Part shown: positions 45,700-58,099 of the stretch, in pieces | Numbering within the stretch: position 1 is the stretch's first letter | How the letters are laid out: every line of letters begins with the position of its first letter | Source of the DNA: Piliocolobus tephrosceles | Lineage: Eukaryota; Chordata; Mammalia; Primates; Cercopithecidae | Direction: 5' to 3' | Length of the DNA: 64,000 nt | Assembly (NCBI RefSeq): GCF_002776525.5 | Contig: NW_022327642.1 | Coordinates: forward strand, 363,648 to 427,647 | Translations under genes and position numbers: made by a program | The notes under the pieces: model-generated | Told to the model about the DNA's origin: nothing | Databases searched by the model: none | What the model saw: the letters and a program-made list of their open reading frames with translations, nothing else

Positions 45700-46275
45700 T
45701 ATGAGGTTAACCAAACATACCTTTTGGAACCTGTGAACGTTATGCTGCATGGCAAAAGGGATTTGCAGACACAGGTGTACTTATGGGGAGAGTACTCTGG
45801 TCTATCCAAGTGAACCACATGAGCTAATGACATGAGCCCTTAAAAGCAGAGAACTGTCTCCACCTGAAAGCAGGAGATATAGCAGCAGATGTCACAAAGT
45901 TCCAAACAAACATGAGAAGGATTTGATGCATGATTGCCGCTCTGAGATACAGGGACTCAGGCTGAATGACCAAAAATAGGCCTCAAGAAACTCACACAGT
46001 CCTCAGATGATAGCCAGTAAGGGAAGGAAAAACTCGGTACTACAAGCTCAAAGAAGTAGCCTCTACCAACAGTCTGAATTTGAAAACTGATTCTTCCCAG
46101 ATCCTCCTGACAAGAGCCAAGCTGAACAACAGTATGATTTTGGCCTTGTGAAACTGAGAATAGAGAAACAAGGTGATCCAACCTGGAGTCTACCAAACAG
46201 TGAGATATTATTTGTGTTATTTTAAATGGCTAAGCTTGTGAAAATTTATTATGGCAGCAATTGAAACTAATACAA
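45700..46275 (+). mobile_element. MLT1-type MaLR LTR
   Basis: Sense MLT1 pattern: 'gggatttgcagacacagg' near 45758, 'acatgagcccttaaaagcag' near 45830, 'cagatcctcctgacaag' near 46098, 'gattttggccttgtgaaact' near 46136, and the 3' end 'ggcagcaattgaaactaata' near 46253. The 79-codon antisense frame at 45957-46196 is incidental. Confidence 0.68.
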
Positions 46276-46947
46276 TCTGTGAGAACAGAATATTAACAGA
46301 ATTAACTACAAGGACGGTGAGCAGATTGATTAAAAGTGTGTTTCTGGGTCTTACAAATGATTCAAGAAAGTCAAAAGAAACTCAAAATGTTAATAACATT
46401 TATCTTTTTGAATAAAATTGGTATATCTAACAAGTATTAGAAACATTAAGGAACCATGTCATACTGATTTTTTTTTGTTTTACAGAATACCTATCAGATA
46501 AAATTAAGCATAAAATTTACTTAGCCTTTTAAGAAAGCCTTTGAAAGGTCATTGAGCATTATCCATTACAGTTTAAACCACTATACTTAACACAGTTTTT
46601 TTTCATAATGACCACCTAAAGATTAAACTCTACACAAAAATATAGACCATTTCAATCAACAAAAGAAACAACAACAACAAAAAACCCACACATAGCACAC
46701 ACCTACAAGAATAGCATGAAGTTAAATTTAAAACTCTGCCGTGAAGTAAATATCCAAAACCATAAGATGAGCTCCAGCTCAGTAACAATATTGAGCGGGG
46801 ATTGTGGGGAATACAAAAGATGGTAATGGCAGCCAAGTTGACAAGTACAGATGAGAACTACTCCTGTAAAATAAAGTTCTATCCTGAATGGGAGAAAAAA
46901 ACAACAAACCTCTGAATCCTGGTGAATGACAGCATTGGTTTTAGGGA

Positions 46948-46948
<1 letters not shown>
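46276..46948. other. AT-rich sequence, no gene seen
   Basis: Nothing recognised. A minus-strand frame at 46630-46836 is motif-free. Confidence 0.45.
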
Positions 46949-46981
<33 letters not shown>

Positions 46982-46990
46982 TATATATAT
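46949..46990. repeat. (GATA)n followed by (TA)n
   Basis: About seven GATA units followed by a short TA run. A minus-strand frame through it codes for Ile/Tyr/Leu/Ser repeats and is not a gene. Confidence 0.92.
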
Positions 46991-47099
46991 TAAAGGAAGA
47001 AGTGAAGTCAAAAGAAGACTATGCCTCTAGGAGTGAGAAACACTTGTTTGAAGGGAGAGACAACACGCAGTGTCTCAGTGTTGAAGAGGAAAACAAAGT

Positions 47100-48500
47100 A
47101 AAGGGAGGTCATTTAAAAGTTCTACATAAATGAAAAAATATCTCAAAATTAGAAAACACAATATTCCCTCTCTCATAAAAATGTGCAATTCATTAAAGAA
47201 ACAGGGCTACGTGTACCAAAAGAAAACCATAAAATTGATTTAAGAAACCTAAAAAGCTACCCAAATTTCTTAATATTGCTTCCATATAAATACTTATAAC
47301 TGTTTCTTGGAAAAATATTAGATATTTCAGAATAATAAATCAGTAAGAATAGGCAATACTATAAAATGCTACTTGAGGAAGAAAATAGTTGATAATCAAA
47401 ACATTACAGGTGATAAACAAAAGTTTCCCTCGAACCCTCAATAAAGTAGAGAAAAATACAAAACATCAACATAATTAAATATCCTTAAATAAGCACTCAA
47501 TGACATTAAGACACATCACAAAATGAAAATTTTACTCATTGCATAAGTGAATAGTAAACAGGAAGACAAGAAAAAAGGGTTCAATTAACCAAGTAAAGAA
47601 AAATTTTTTAAAAAGTAAAGAATCGCCTCGGTAGTCAAGATTAAATTTCAAGATGGGCAAAGGAGATTCAATTCAACTCAAATAATTAGGAACACTGAGA
47701 AGACAAATAAAATAACAGCAAAAGAAATCAAAATAAAGTTAGAGGCAAAACGGAGACGAGAAAACATAACAGGGAAAAAGCTTAGTTATATACAAGATAG
47801 ACAAATATCCAAAATATAAACGAATTATATAAATAAGAAATATAAAACTGTATAACAGATTAATTATTTAAAGTCTACTCTGAGAAAGCTGTCACAAAAT
47901 AAAGGAAAGGACAATTGTTACCTTGGAAAAATACATAGAATAGTTAACTTTAAAATGTTTCATAGCAATACCATATGAATTTAAATGAAGAAGGAATATA
48001 CCCATTCATAATTTGGATTAATACACATTAATAAAGAGCACAAGAAGTGGTAAATATAGATGAATACATATAAAATAGTTTTTTTCTATTTAAAGCAATA
48101 ATAAAAAATCTATTTTAAGATATTTAGGCAGAAGTAAAACCATAACAATAGCACAATGGATAAGAAGGGAAAATAATTATCTAATATTGTAAGGTTTTTA
48201 ATATTATATGTAAAATCATATCATATTATTCAAATGACTAATGATTCACAATATAAACTCTAGAGCAAATTCTAGAAAAAAGTAAGCAAACAAGAACAAA
48301 AATAAAAGCCTGATCTAGTAAACCAATTCTGGAAGTGAAAAGGAAAAACATTCAAATCCAAAAGGGAAAATAAAAAGTAAAAAGAAATAGCCTTTAAGAA
48401 AAACAGAGAACAAGAAACCAGACAGTAGACTTAGACTCTACTATATCAATAATCTAACTTAATTTAGAGGGCCAAAACACTCCAATTAGAAGGTAGAAAT
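47100..48500 (+). mobile_element. Probable old L1M 5'/ORF1 region
   Basis: A very A-rich sense strand, with ORF1-like or 5'-region words from about 47630 ('agaagacaaataaaataaca', 'gcaaaagaaatcaaaataaa'). It leads in the same orientation into a clear L1 ORF2 endonuclease remnant at 48823, so I infer one old element. The left boundary is a guess. Confidence 0.38.
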
Positions 48501-48502
48501 TA

Positions 48503-48822
48503 GGCTGGGTGTGGCAGGTCACACCTATAATCTCAGCACTTTGAGAGGTTAAGGCAGGCAGATCATGAGGTCAGGAGATTGAGACTATCTTGGCCAATAT
48601 GACGAAACCCTGTCACTACTAAAAATACAAAAAAATTAGCTAGGTGTGGTGGTGCGTGCCTGTAGTGCCAGCTACTCAGGAGGCTGAGGCAGGAGAATCG
48701 CTTTAACCTAGGAGGCAGTAAGCTGAGATCACGCCAGTGCACTCCAGCCTGGGTGACAGAGCGAGATTCTGTCCCAGAAAAAAGAAAAAAAAGAAAAAAG
48801 AAAAAGAAAAAAAAAAAGAAAA
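48503..48822 (+). mobile_element. Alu SINE (old) with interrupted A tail
   Basis: A sense dimer starting 'ggctgggtgtggcaggtcac', diverged, with a small deletion in the right arm. The tail is poly(A) broken by regularly spaced G (48778-48822). The long poly-Phe antisense frames at 48563-49017 derive from this tail. Confidence 0.92.
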
Positions 48823-49020
48823 CGAACATCCAGCATTATTCCATCTACAAGAAGCACACTTTAAAGACACAGGTAGGTAAGAAGTGAAAGGATGGAAAAG
48901 GGAATACCAATAGCATGCAAACATGAATCCAAAAAAAGCTAGAGTGGCTATATTAAAATCGTGCACAGTACATTTCAAGGTAAGGAATATTAGCAGAGGG
49001 AAAGGGGAATATTTCATATG
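48823..49020 (+). mobile_element. L1M ORF2 endonuclease remnant
   Basis: 'ctacaagaagcacactttaa', 'agacacaggtaggtaagaag', 'aggatggaaaagggaatacc' and 'gctagagtggctatattaaa' preserve the order of the L1 endonuclease domain in sense orientation. Frame is lost. Confidence 0.65.
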
Positions 49021-49879
49021 ACATCAAGGATACTTGTTAGATACTTGATAGTTTTTCCTAATGTGTTGAACCTGAGAAAATGAAAAGACTAAAAATGATT
49101 CCAAGGTTTTGACTTGAAACTACATAGTATTATATTTGCCATTTAGTGATTTGAGAAAACTACATGAGAACTGGGGGAAGAGAGTAAGAAGTCTAGATTT
49201 AAATAGATTAGATACTATAACAGAGATATCAATGAGTCCACCAAATAGTCTGGAATACTGGAGAAGTTCTCATGAAAAAAAGAATAAAAACATTCAATGG
49301 ATAAAAGACTTAAATGCATTAAAAACAAGGAGTGTAGAATTAGAGCCTCTGTATAAATTGAGTATGATTTCCAGAAGGAAAAAAAAGGAAAAATAGGACA
49401 AATGTGATAGACAAAGTAGAGACAATAATGCAAAATTTTTCAGAATCAGTCATTGGTGAGGCATGATACAAGTGATTAAGTAGGGTAGTGGACACTAAAC
49501 CCAACAAAAATAAATACCTCCGCTTTATGATCTTCATCATTATTATCATCATTATCATCTTAAGTACCATCCACAAATGCCACAAAGCTCTGGAATACTA
49601 TTGTTATTCTACTGGATATATAAAACACTAAAGTAGTTAAAACATAAATCAAATGTAAATAATATATTTTCAGATATCAAAACTAGAAATGATTACAAAA
49701 AAAAATCTCTAAAAGACTTCTTAAATAATGAAGTTCGTGGTGAAGGAAAAAACAAAGTAAAAGAAATGGAAAGCAAGAAGTTATGTTCCCCCAGAAAAAT
49801 CCCTGGAACATACTAATAAATTATAATAAGTAGCTCTAAGTAGTGCATTATGTTTAAATAACGTAGTTTAAAATTGCAC
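49021..49879. other. A-rich sequence, no gene seen
   Basis: Possibly more diverged L1M, but no firm landmark. The 86-codon frame at 49136-49396 ends in a Lys-rich run and lacks any domain. Confidence 0.42.
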
Positions 49880-50625
49880 TTTATTAGTCATTAAGAAAAA
49901 GCAACACTGCATTAAAACAGAAGTGTGATGTCATTATACATTCATGAGAATAGTTACAGTAAAAATGAAAGGCAATTTAAAATTTTGCTAGAATATGGAG
50001 CAACTTGAACTCTCATACAACAGTGGTAAAAATGTAAATTGGTACAACTACTTTGGAAAATTGTTAGGTAGTATCTACAAAGGTGAAAAGTTTGTTTAAC
50101 ATATATCCCAATAACTATACTCCTAAATATAAAACACAAAAAATGCGCCCAAAAATGTACAAAATGATTGATAACAGCACTATTTTGATAGCTCCAGATG
50201 GAAACAATTCAAATGTCCAACACTAGTTGAATTATTAAAATATTGTGAGGTATTTATGTAGTGGAACACTAAGCAACAATGAAAATGAATGACTTAAAAC
50301 TACACCCACACCATGAGTAAATCTCAGGAACGTAAGTTAGAATGAAAGAAGTCAGGCATTGATGACTACCTGCTATGTGATTATACTCACATGATATTTC
50401 ACAAAATGCAAAATTTATATACTATGTTCAAATTCAGAACAGTGTTTAGGAACAGAAGTTGTTACTGAAAAGATGCATGAGGGACATTTGGGCACTGATA
50501 ATGTTCTGTTTCTTAATCATCTTAGATGAATCTTAGATGTATTCATCTTACTAAGATTTATTTAGGCATCTAATTTATGTACTTCTCTGTATGAATGTAA
50601 TACTTTGGTAAGAAATTTATAAAAT
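49880..50625 (+). mobile_element. Old L1M ORF2 C-terminus and 3' end
   Basis: Sense landmarks: 'tggagcaacttgaactctca', 'tacaactactttggaaaatt', 'cacaaaaaatgcgcccaaaa', 'tagctccagatggaaacaat' followed by 'caaatgtccaacactagttg', then the 3'-UTR-like 'tgtgattatactcacatgat'. Decayed and non-coding. Confidence 0.66.
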
Positions 50626-50629
50626 GAAA

Positions 50630-52239
50630 AATGTGGATGTTGGGAAGACTGGCACACACCAAAAAGATCTTTGGAAGGAAGGCATTGACAGTGGATCGAA
50701 AGAAGACACACTTGCTGGGCCTAGGGACAGGGAGGAAGCAGGGAACCCTGCATGGGCTACTGAGCACAAGGACTCTTTCCTAGACCCCAACAAGTCCTGG
50801 AGAAGGGGTGAGTTGAGCAGGCAAAGAGCAACCCACTGTCACCTTGGACTGTGGAATCTTGGCACCATGACCCCCAAGGATACTTGAATTGTCAGGGAGA
50901 ACTGTTTAGAGAGGGGGTAGTGTCAGAATTCAGCCACTGTGGAGCAGCAGGTTTGGTGCAGGAGCATCTGTAGAGGAGCATGGACAGGGACGCCCATCCT
51001 ACAAGGCTCATTTTGATCCCCTAAAAGATTTTAGTGTTGCTGGAACTATCAGACCTGAACAGTGTAGGGCAATTTCACCCATGAGATGTGGCTGGTCCAA
51101 CCTAAGAGCACCTATGTCTTCTGGCCTCTCTGAGGGCCCCAGTCTGTCTGCACCTGTTTGCAATGCAGGCTGGGATGCCCAGCTGTGCCGCCTCCTGGGG
51201 GCCACCACCGTAACTCCTGTGTGACGGAATGTGCCTGACCATTGGAGAGCTCCAGCAGAGCAGTCCGCACCACCATGCGCCAGGCTTTTCGCACCCACTA
51301 CAGTATCCCCCATGCCGCTTTGCCAGCATGCACTTACCAAAGCAAACCCCCATATTACCTTACCAGTGTGTCTGTGCAGGGGCTGACTTCACCTCCCTTT
51401 CTCCACCAGTGTATATGTGCACCTGCACCCCATCATGCCACTGCTACCAGTGTGAGTGTACCCCACCCACCCCCACAACACCACCATTGACAAAGAAAAG
51501 GTCCACAAGGAGACAAGCATCCCTACCTGGCACCCAGCATCCATGACATGTTCTCACGCATGAAGACTTCCATCCTCCACACTTGCCAGTATACCCCCAC
51601 TACCACTTTGGCACTGACACTACCACTGGCATGAATATATGCACAGAAACTAATGGCCACACTCCTCACCTTGCAGGGCCACTGCGATTCCTGTGAATGT
51701 GAGCACAGAAGGTGTTAGCCCCGTGCCCACCAGGACCTCGCTTCCTTGCAGACAACACCACTGGTGCGAATGTACACATAAAGTTGCTTGTAGGCTCTGC
51801 CGTGTCCCCACACCATGCTGCCACCATGACTGCTGTGAACACCCACAAAGAGGCTGGCACCCCTGTCCCTGCCAGTGCCCTGCCACAACTGAGGATAGCG
51901 TACCCTGCCATGCTGCCATTACTGATGGTGCAAGCAAACAGGCATGGACCCTGCTGCCACCACAGAACAAAGTACTTTCCTTGGCACCACCCATCAGAGT
52001 GTTGTGACCAGCAGTCCAGGAACATTTCCGATACAGCAGGTTCCTAAGCTTGAGGTGGCAGAGAACAAATCTGGGAACCCAATATCAGAAATAAATAGAA
52101 ATAAAGCTGGTTGACTGAACTCACCATACATTCTAATCAAACCCCTAAGGACATCAAAGAGGGAAAAAATAAAAAAGAAAGAAAGAAAACCAATCCAAAG
52201 GACAGCAACTTTGGATTGAAGGAACATCAACCCACAAAG
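50630..52239 (+). promoter_or_regulatory. 5' UTR of the L1PB-like element
   Basis: About 1.6 kb, markedly GC-rich and C-rich on the plus strand, with many 'caccactg'/'ccaccacc' words between 51200 and 51990 and a low stop density. It probably carried the L1 internal promoter. The overlapping long open frames on both strands (51229-51546, 51650-52047 and others, rich in Cys, Pro, His and Thr) are a composition effect, and none has a known domain. Confidence 0.7.
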
Positions 52240-52627
52240 ATGAGAAGGCACCAGCAGAAGAAGGACTCTGGCAACTCAAAAACCTGGAGTGTCTTCTTAC
52301 CTTCAGACAACCCCACTAGTTCCCTAGCAATAGTTATTAACCAGGCTGAAATGACAGAAATAGAATTCAGAATAAAGGTAGGAATAAAGAGGATCAACAT
52401 TGAGGAGAAAGTCAAAGCCCAATCAAAGGGATCTAAGGATTACAATAAGATGATGCAAGAGCTCATACATGAAATTGCAATTATAAGAAAAAACGAACCT
52501 GATCTGGTAGAACTAAAAAAAACACACTACAAGAATTTCACAGTGCAATAACTAGTATGAATAGCAGAATTGACCAAGCCGAGAAAAGAATCTCAGAGGT
52601 CAAAACTGGCTCTCTGAAGTAAGTCAA

Positions 52628-52691
<64 letters not shown>
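52628..52691. repeat. (GATA)n microsatellite in L1 ORF1
   Basis: Roughly 15 uninterrupted GATA units, immediately 3' of coiled-coil codons. Confidence 0.96.
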
Positions 52692-52701
52692 AAAGCCAGA
52701 A

Positions 52702-52786
52702 AAGGAAGGAAGGAAGGAAGGAAGGAAGGAAGGAAGGAAGGAAGGAAGGAAGGAAGGAAGGAAGGAAAAGAAAGAAAGAAAAGAAA
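52702..52786. repeat. (GGAA)n microsatellite in L1 ORF1
   Basis: About 16 GGAA units grading into GAAA units, separated from the GATA tract by about 10 bases. Minus-strand frames here encode Ser/Pro/Phe/Leu repeats and are spurious. Long GGAA tracts can bind ETS factors, but nothing here shows use. Confidence 0.95.
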
Positions 52787-53399
52787 CCTGAGAAATATGG
52801 GATCATGTAAAGAGACCAATTCTATGACACATTGGCTTCCTTGAAAGAGAGGGAGAGAAACCGAGCAAATTGGAAAACATGTTTCAAGATATTATCCATG
52901 AAAAATTCTCCTCACTGATTAGAGAGGTCAACATTCAAATTCAGGAAGTGCAGACAACCTCTGAAATACTATAGGAGAAGATAATTCCCAAGACACATAG
53001 TCATCAGATTCTTCCAGTTAAAGGCAGCTCAAGAGAAGGAGCAGGTTGCCTACAAGGAGAACCCCATCAGGCTAACAGGAGAGCCACCAGCAGAAACCCT
53101 ACAAACCAGAAGAGATTGGGGACATATATTCAACGTTCTTAACTTTCAACAAAAAAAGTTTTACATCCAACCAAACTAAGCTTCATAAACAAAGGAGAAA
53201 TAAGATACTTTTCAGACAAGCTAATGCCAAGGGCATTCATTGCCACGAGACCTGTCTTACAAGAGGCCCTGAAGGGGGTGCAAAATATGGAAAGGAAAGA
53301 CTGTTACTGGCAACTACAAAAGCCCACTTACATACATAGAGCAGTGACACTGTAAAGCAATCACACAAACAAGTCTGCATAATAACTAGCTAACAATAT

Positions 53400-56300
53400 G
53401 ATGACAGGATCAAATCCATACATATCAACACTAACCTTGAATGCAAATAGGCTAAATTCCCCCAATTAAAAGGCACAGTGTGGCGGGTTGAATAAAGAAG
53501 CAAAACCCAATAGCATGCTGTCTTCAAGAGATCCATCTTACATGCAGTGACACCCATAGGCTCTAAGTACATGGACAGAGAAAAATCTACCTAGCAAAGA
53601 GAAAACAGAAAAAAAGCAGAAGTTGTTATTCTGTTTTCAGACAAAAGAGACTTTGAATCAACAAAGATGAAAAAAGACAAAGAAGGGCATTACATAAGAG
53701 TAAAAAGCTCAATTCAACAAGAAGACCTAACTATTCTAAATATATCTGCACCCAACACAGGAAAACTCAGATTTATGAAACAAGTTCTTAGAGATGTACA
53801 AAAAGACTTAGATAACCACTCTATAATAGGAGAATTCAACACCACACTGACAGTATTATATCACTGAGGCAGAAAACTAACAAAGATATTTGGGATTTTA
53901 ACTCAATACTTGACCTAATGAAACTAACAGACATCTACAGAAAACTCCACCCCGAAATAGAATATATATTCTTCTAAACTGCACAGGGCACATACTCTAA
54001 AACTGACCACACATTCAGGCATAAAAACTGTTCAGCAAATTTAAAAATTGAAATCATACCATCCACACTCATGTACCACAGTGCAATAAAAATAGAAATC
54101 AATTCTAAGAAAATCGCTCATAGTCATACAATTACACAGACATTAAACAACCTGCTCTTGAATGACTTCTATGAAAATACTGAAATTAAGTCAGAAATCA
54201 AAAAGTTATTTGAAACTAATAAGAAAAAGATACAACATACCAGAATTTCTGAGACACGGCCAAAGCAGTGTTAAGAGGGAAGTTTATGACACTGAACACC
54301 CACAACCAAAAGAAAGATCTCAAATTAGCAACCTAACATTGCAACTAGAGAAACAAGAGGAAACCAACTCCAAAGCTAGCAGAAGACAAGAAGTAACCAA
54401 ATTTAGAGCAGAACTGAAGGAAATTGAGATGTGAAAACCCATACAAGAGATCAATGAATCCAAAAGCAGGTTCTTTGAAAAAATTAATAAGATAGACTGC
54501 TAGGTAGACTAAAAGAATAAATGACAGAAGACCCAAAATAAACACAACCAGAAATGGCAAAGGGGATGTTACCACTGATACCACCCAAAAATAAATAAAT
54601 AAATAAACCCTTCAGAGAGTACTATGAATACCTCTAGGCACACTGGCTAGAAAATCTAGAAGAAATGAATAAATTCCTGGAAAAATGCAACCTCACAAGA
54701 TTGCACAAGGAAAATATTGAATCCCTGAACAGACCAATAAGAAGTTCCAAAAGTATATCAGTAATAAAAAGCCTAGAAACCAGAAAAAGGCCAAGAACAG
54801 ACAGATTCACATACAAATTGTACCAAGTGTATAATAAAGAGCTGGTACCATTCTTAATGAAACTATTCTAACAACTTCAGGAGGAAGGACTCCCAAACTC
54901 ATTTTATGAAGCTAGCACCATCTTGATACTGAAACTTCCAGAGACATAACAACAACAACAAAAATTCTTCAGGCCAATACCCCTGATTAACATGCATCAA
55001 AAAGTCCTCAACAAAATGCCAGCAAACTGAATCCAGCAGCACATCAAAAAGCTTATCCAATATGATCAAATAGGCTTTATCCCTGGGGTTCAAGATTCAT
55101 TAAACTTTCACAGATCAATAAATGTGATTCACACATAAACAGAACTAAAACCAAACATGACACAATCTTCAATAGATGCAGAAAAGGCTTTTGGTAAAAT
55201 TCAACATCCCTTCATGTTAAAAACCCTCAACAAACCAGGCATCAAAGAAACATACCTCAAAATCATAAGAGCTATCTATAAAAAACTCATTGCCAACATC
55301 ATACTAACTGGGTAAAATCTGGAAACATTCTCTCTGAAAAGTGGAGCAAGATAAGGATGTTTCTACCTCACCACTTATATTCAACATAATATTGGAAGAG
55401 TTAGCTAGAGTAATCAGGCAAGAGAAAGAAATAAAAGGCATCCAGATGGAAAGAGAGGAAGTCCAGCTATCCCTATTTCCACATCATCCTGTACCTACAC
55501 AACACCATAATCTTGACCCAAAAGCTCCTTGACCTGATAAACAACATCAGCAAAGATCAGGATACAAAGTCAATGTACAAAAATCAGTAGCATCCCTATA
55601 CAAAGACAACATCCAAAGTGTGAGCCAAAACAAGAACATAATTCCATTCACAATAGTCACAAAAAAAGAGCATACTTAGGAATACAGCTAACCAAAGAGG
55701 AGAAAGACCTTTAAATCAGAATTACAAAATGCTGCTCAAAGAAATCAGAAATAACTCAAAATATTCTATGTCCATGAATAGGAAGAATTACTATTGTTAA
55801 AAAGGCCATGCCACTCAAAGCAATTTATAGATTCAATGTTGCTATCAAACTACCAATGAAACTCTTCACAGAGTTAGAAAAAAGCTACTTTAAAATTCAT
55901 AGAATGTAAAAAAAAGAGCTCAAATGACCAAGGCAATTGTAAGCAAAAAAGAACAAACTTGGAGACATCACATTACCCAACTTCAAACTATACTACATGG
56001 CTGCAGTAACCAAAACAGCATGAAACTGGTACAAAAAAAGACAAGCAGACTAATGGAACAGAAAACAGAGCTTAGAAATAATGGTGCACTCCTAAAACCA
56101 TCTCATCTTTGACACAATCAACAATAAAAAGCAATGAGGAAAGGACATTTTATTCAATAAATTATCCTGGGTAACTATCTATACAGATCCACAATATTGA
56201 AACTGGATCCCATTCTTATGCCATATACAAAAATCAACTCAAAATGGATTAAAAACTTAAATGTAAAACCTAAACATATAAAAACCCTGAAAGATAACCA

Positions 56301-57164
56301 ATGAAGTAACATTCTGAAGATAGGACCTGGCAAAGATTTTGTGATGAAGTCTCCAAAAACAATTGCAACAAAACCAAAAAAAGACAAGTAGAATCTAATT
56401 AAACTAATTCTGCACGGCAAAACAAACTGTCAACAGAGTAAATAGACAACCTACAAGACTGGAGAAAATGTCTGCAAACTATTTATCTGATAAAAAGCTA
56501 ATATTCAGAATCTATAAAACAAACTAGCAAGCAGAAAGCAAACTCTCCCATTAAAAAGTGGACAAAGGAGATGAACAGACACTTTTCAAAGGAAGACATA
56601 CATGTGGCCAATAAGCATATGAAAAAATGCTCAACCTCACTAATCATCAGTTAAATGCAAATCAAAAACACAGTAGCATACCATCTCACACCAATCAAAC
56701 TGGCTGTTACTAAAATGTCAAAAAATAGCAGATGTTGGTGAGGTTGTGGTGAAAAGGGAATGCTTGCACACTCCTGATGACAATGTAAATTAGTTCAGCC
56801 ACTGTAGAAAGCAGTTTGGAGAACTCTCAAAGAACTTTGAACTACCATTCGACCCAGAAATCTCATTATTGGTTTATACCCCCCAAAATATAAATCATTC
56901 TGCCTTAAAGCCACATACATGCATATGTTCATCTTAGCACCATTTACAACAGCAAACACATGGAATCAACCATGTCCATCAATGGTAGATTGGATACATA
57001 CAATGTGGCACATATATACCGCATAATACTATGCAAGCCATAAAGATGAATGAGATCATATTCTTTATGGCAACAGATATGGAGCTGGAGGTCATTATCC
57101 TAAGAAAACCAACAGAGGAACAGAAAACCAAATCCATATACTCTCACTTACAAATGGGAGCTAA
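53400..57164 (+). pseudogene. L1 ORF2 remnant (endonuclease/reverse transcriptase)
   Basis: It begins with the ORF2 start context 'atgatgacaggatcaaatcc' and continues through endonuclease, reverse-transcriptase and C-terminal regions for ~3.76 kb, near the full 3.83 kb. The stop is probably the TAA at 57162 (after 'acaaatgggag'). Short pieces survive: 53667-53867 (IQQEDLTILNISAPN), 54665-54871 and 55341-55532 (PLIFNIILEELARVIRQEKEIKG). The last runs out of frame exactly where the FADD motif should be, giving LFPHHPV. It is long dead. Confidence 0.88.
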
Positions 57165-57427
57165 ACGTTGAGTACATCTGAACACAAAGAGGGAACAACA
57201 GATCAGGGGTCTACGTGAGGTTGGAGGGTAGGAGGAAGGTAAGGATAAAAAAAAATTACCTATTGGATACTATACTCACTACCTGGGTGATCAAATAATC
57301 TGTATACCAATACTCACTACACAAAATTTACCTATATAACAAACTTACACAGGTAGGTTTAAAATTTTAAAGCTACTTTACAACTTCACACATGTACTCC
57401 TGAACCTAAAATAAAAGTTTTAAAAAA
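57165..57427 (+). mobile_element. 3' UTR of the L1PB-like element
   Basis: Contains the familiar 'gggaacaacagatcaggggt' and 'gaggttggagggtaggagga' words, then 'ctacctgggtgatcaaataa' and a terminal 'cctaaaataaaag' poly(A) signal region. Confidence 0.85.
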
Positions 57428-58099
57428 TGCTATGTAATTGTAACAAGTGTAACAGGAAACAATTTAAGAAAGAAATTAAATTGGCTAAACTATTGGTGTA
57501 CTTGAAGAAGGGGAAAATCAAAATAAATTTGAATATATTATAAAAATATAACTTTAAATATGCACATTAAAATATAAGATCACAGAGTTCTACTACTGGG
57601 AAAATAAACATAATTTTCTCTACACAATTTTCACCCAAAGTGCAACTAAAAACTCAGGAAATTATGTATAATACAAACATAACATTCTGAAAGGTGGAAA
57701 GAAGGCAGATCAGTTAAGGGAGCTCAGAATCTGAGGAACTATATGGTAGTGAATTCCTCGAGATTTTTTTAGCCTCATGTATTTCAGACCTTCCTGCTGG
57801 AGCAAACCAAAAATTATCATAGAAAGTTTTAACATTTTTTTTTTTTTTACCCACAAGAGTAAAAACACCCTCTAAAATATCTGGTCTTTTTCTAGTCAAA
57901 GAATCAGAAAAGAAATAAAACAGTGTGTTCTTACTTTTCAACTGTTATTGCACATATTTCTCTGTTACACTGGCAGGGTCTTCTAGTAAAACATTAATAA
58001 ATACTGTGATATGTTGATAGTAAAATTAAGTTTACATGTTAATTATGATGTTTGCTGGAGGATTTTGATAGGCTTCCTTCATTAGATTAACAACATTGA
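57428..58099. other. AT-rich sequence, no gene seen
   Basis: Nothing recognised. A T15 run sits near 57836-57849. The frame at 57714-57941 (minus) crosses it and has no motif. Confidence 0.45.

Larger units (their letters stand above)
52240..53333 (+). pseudogene. L1 ORF1 remnant interrupted by microsatellites
   Basis: The likely start is the ATG at 52240 ('cacaaagatgagaaggcacc' context), followed by a recognisable N-terminus and coiled-coil start (TWSVFLPSDNPTSSLAI, NQAEMTEIEFRI), then the RRM and C-terminal regions downstream ('cacatagtcatcagattctt' near 52995, 'aaactaagcttcataaacaa' near 53172). The open piece 52111-52551 includes upstream in-frame bases and covers only the first part. 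GATA and GGAA expansions at 52628-52786 sit between the coiled coil and the RRM. ORF1p would bind L1 RNA; this copy is defective. Confidence 0.85.
50630..57427 (+). mobile_element. Nearly full-length older primate L1 (L1PB-like)
   Basis: A ~6.8-kb plus-strand LINE-1 with a long GC-rich 5' UTR, ORF1, ORF2, 3' UTR and A-rich end ('ctgaacctaaaataaaag'). The length is within or slightly above the L1 norm, helped by microsatellite growth. Both ORFs are broken many times. Its 5' UTR is unlike the L1PA copy at 16.4-22.8 kb, so the two belong to different lineages. I found no clear TSD. The exact 5' boundary against older L1M sequence is uncertain by tens of bases. Confidence 0.88.

Noticed and set aside
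48563..49017. Minus-strand frames with poly-Phe and Ser/Leu-rich tails
   Set aside because: Translations of an antisense Alu and its A-rich tail.
51229..52047. Several overlapping Cys/Pro/His-rich frames of 80-119 codons on both strands
   Set aside because: They arise from the GC-rich L1 5' UTR, where stops are rare. No frame is preferred and no zinc-finger spacing or other domain is visible.
52111..52551. 146-codon open frame, Lys/Glu-rich
   Set aside because: It matches the start of L1 ORF1 (plus some upstream in-frame bases) and ends before the microsatellites. Not an independent gene.
52538..52819. Repetitive protein with Phe-Leu-Pro-Ser and Tyr-Leu-Ser-Ile repeats
   Set aside because: Direct translation of the GGAA and GATA microsatellites on the minus strand; repeats of this type give open frames in every phase.
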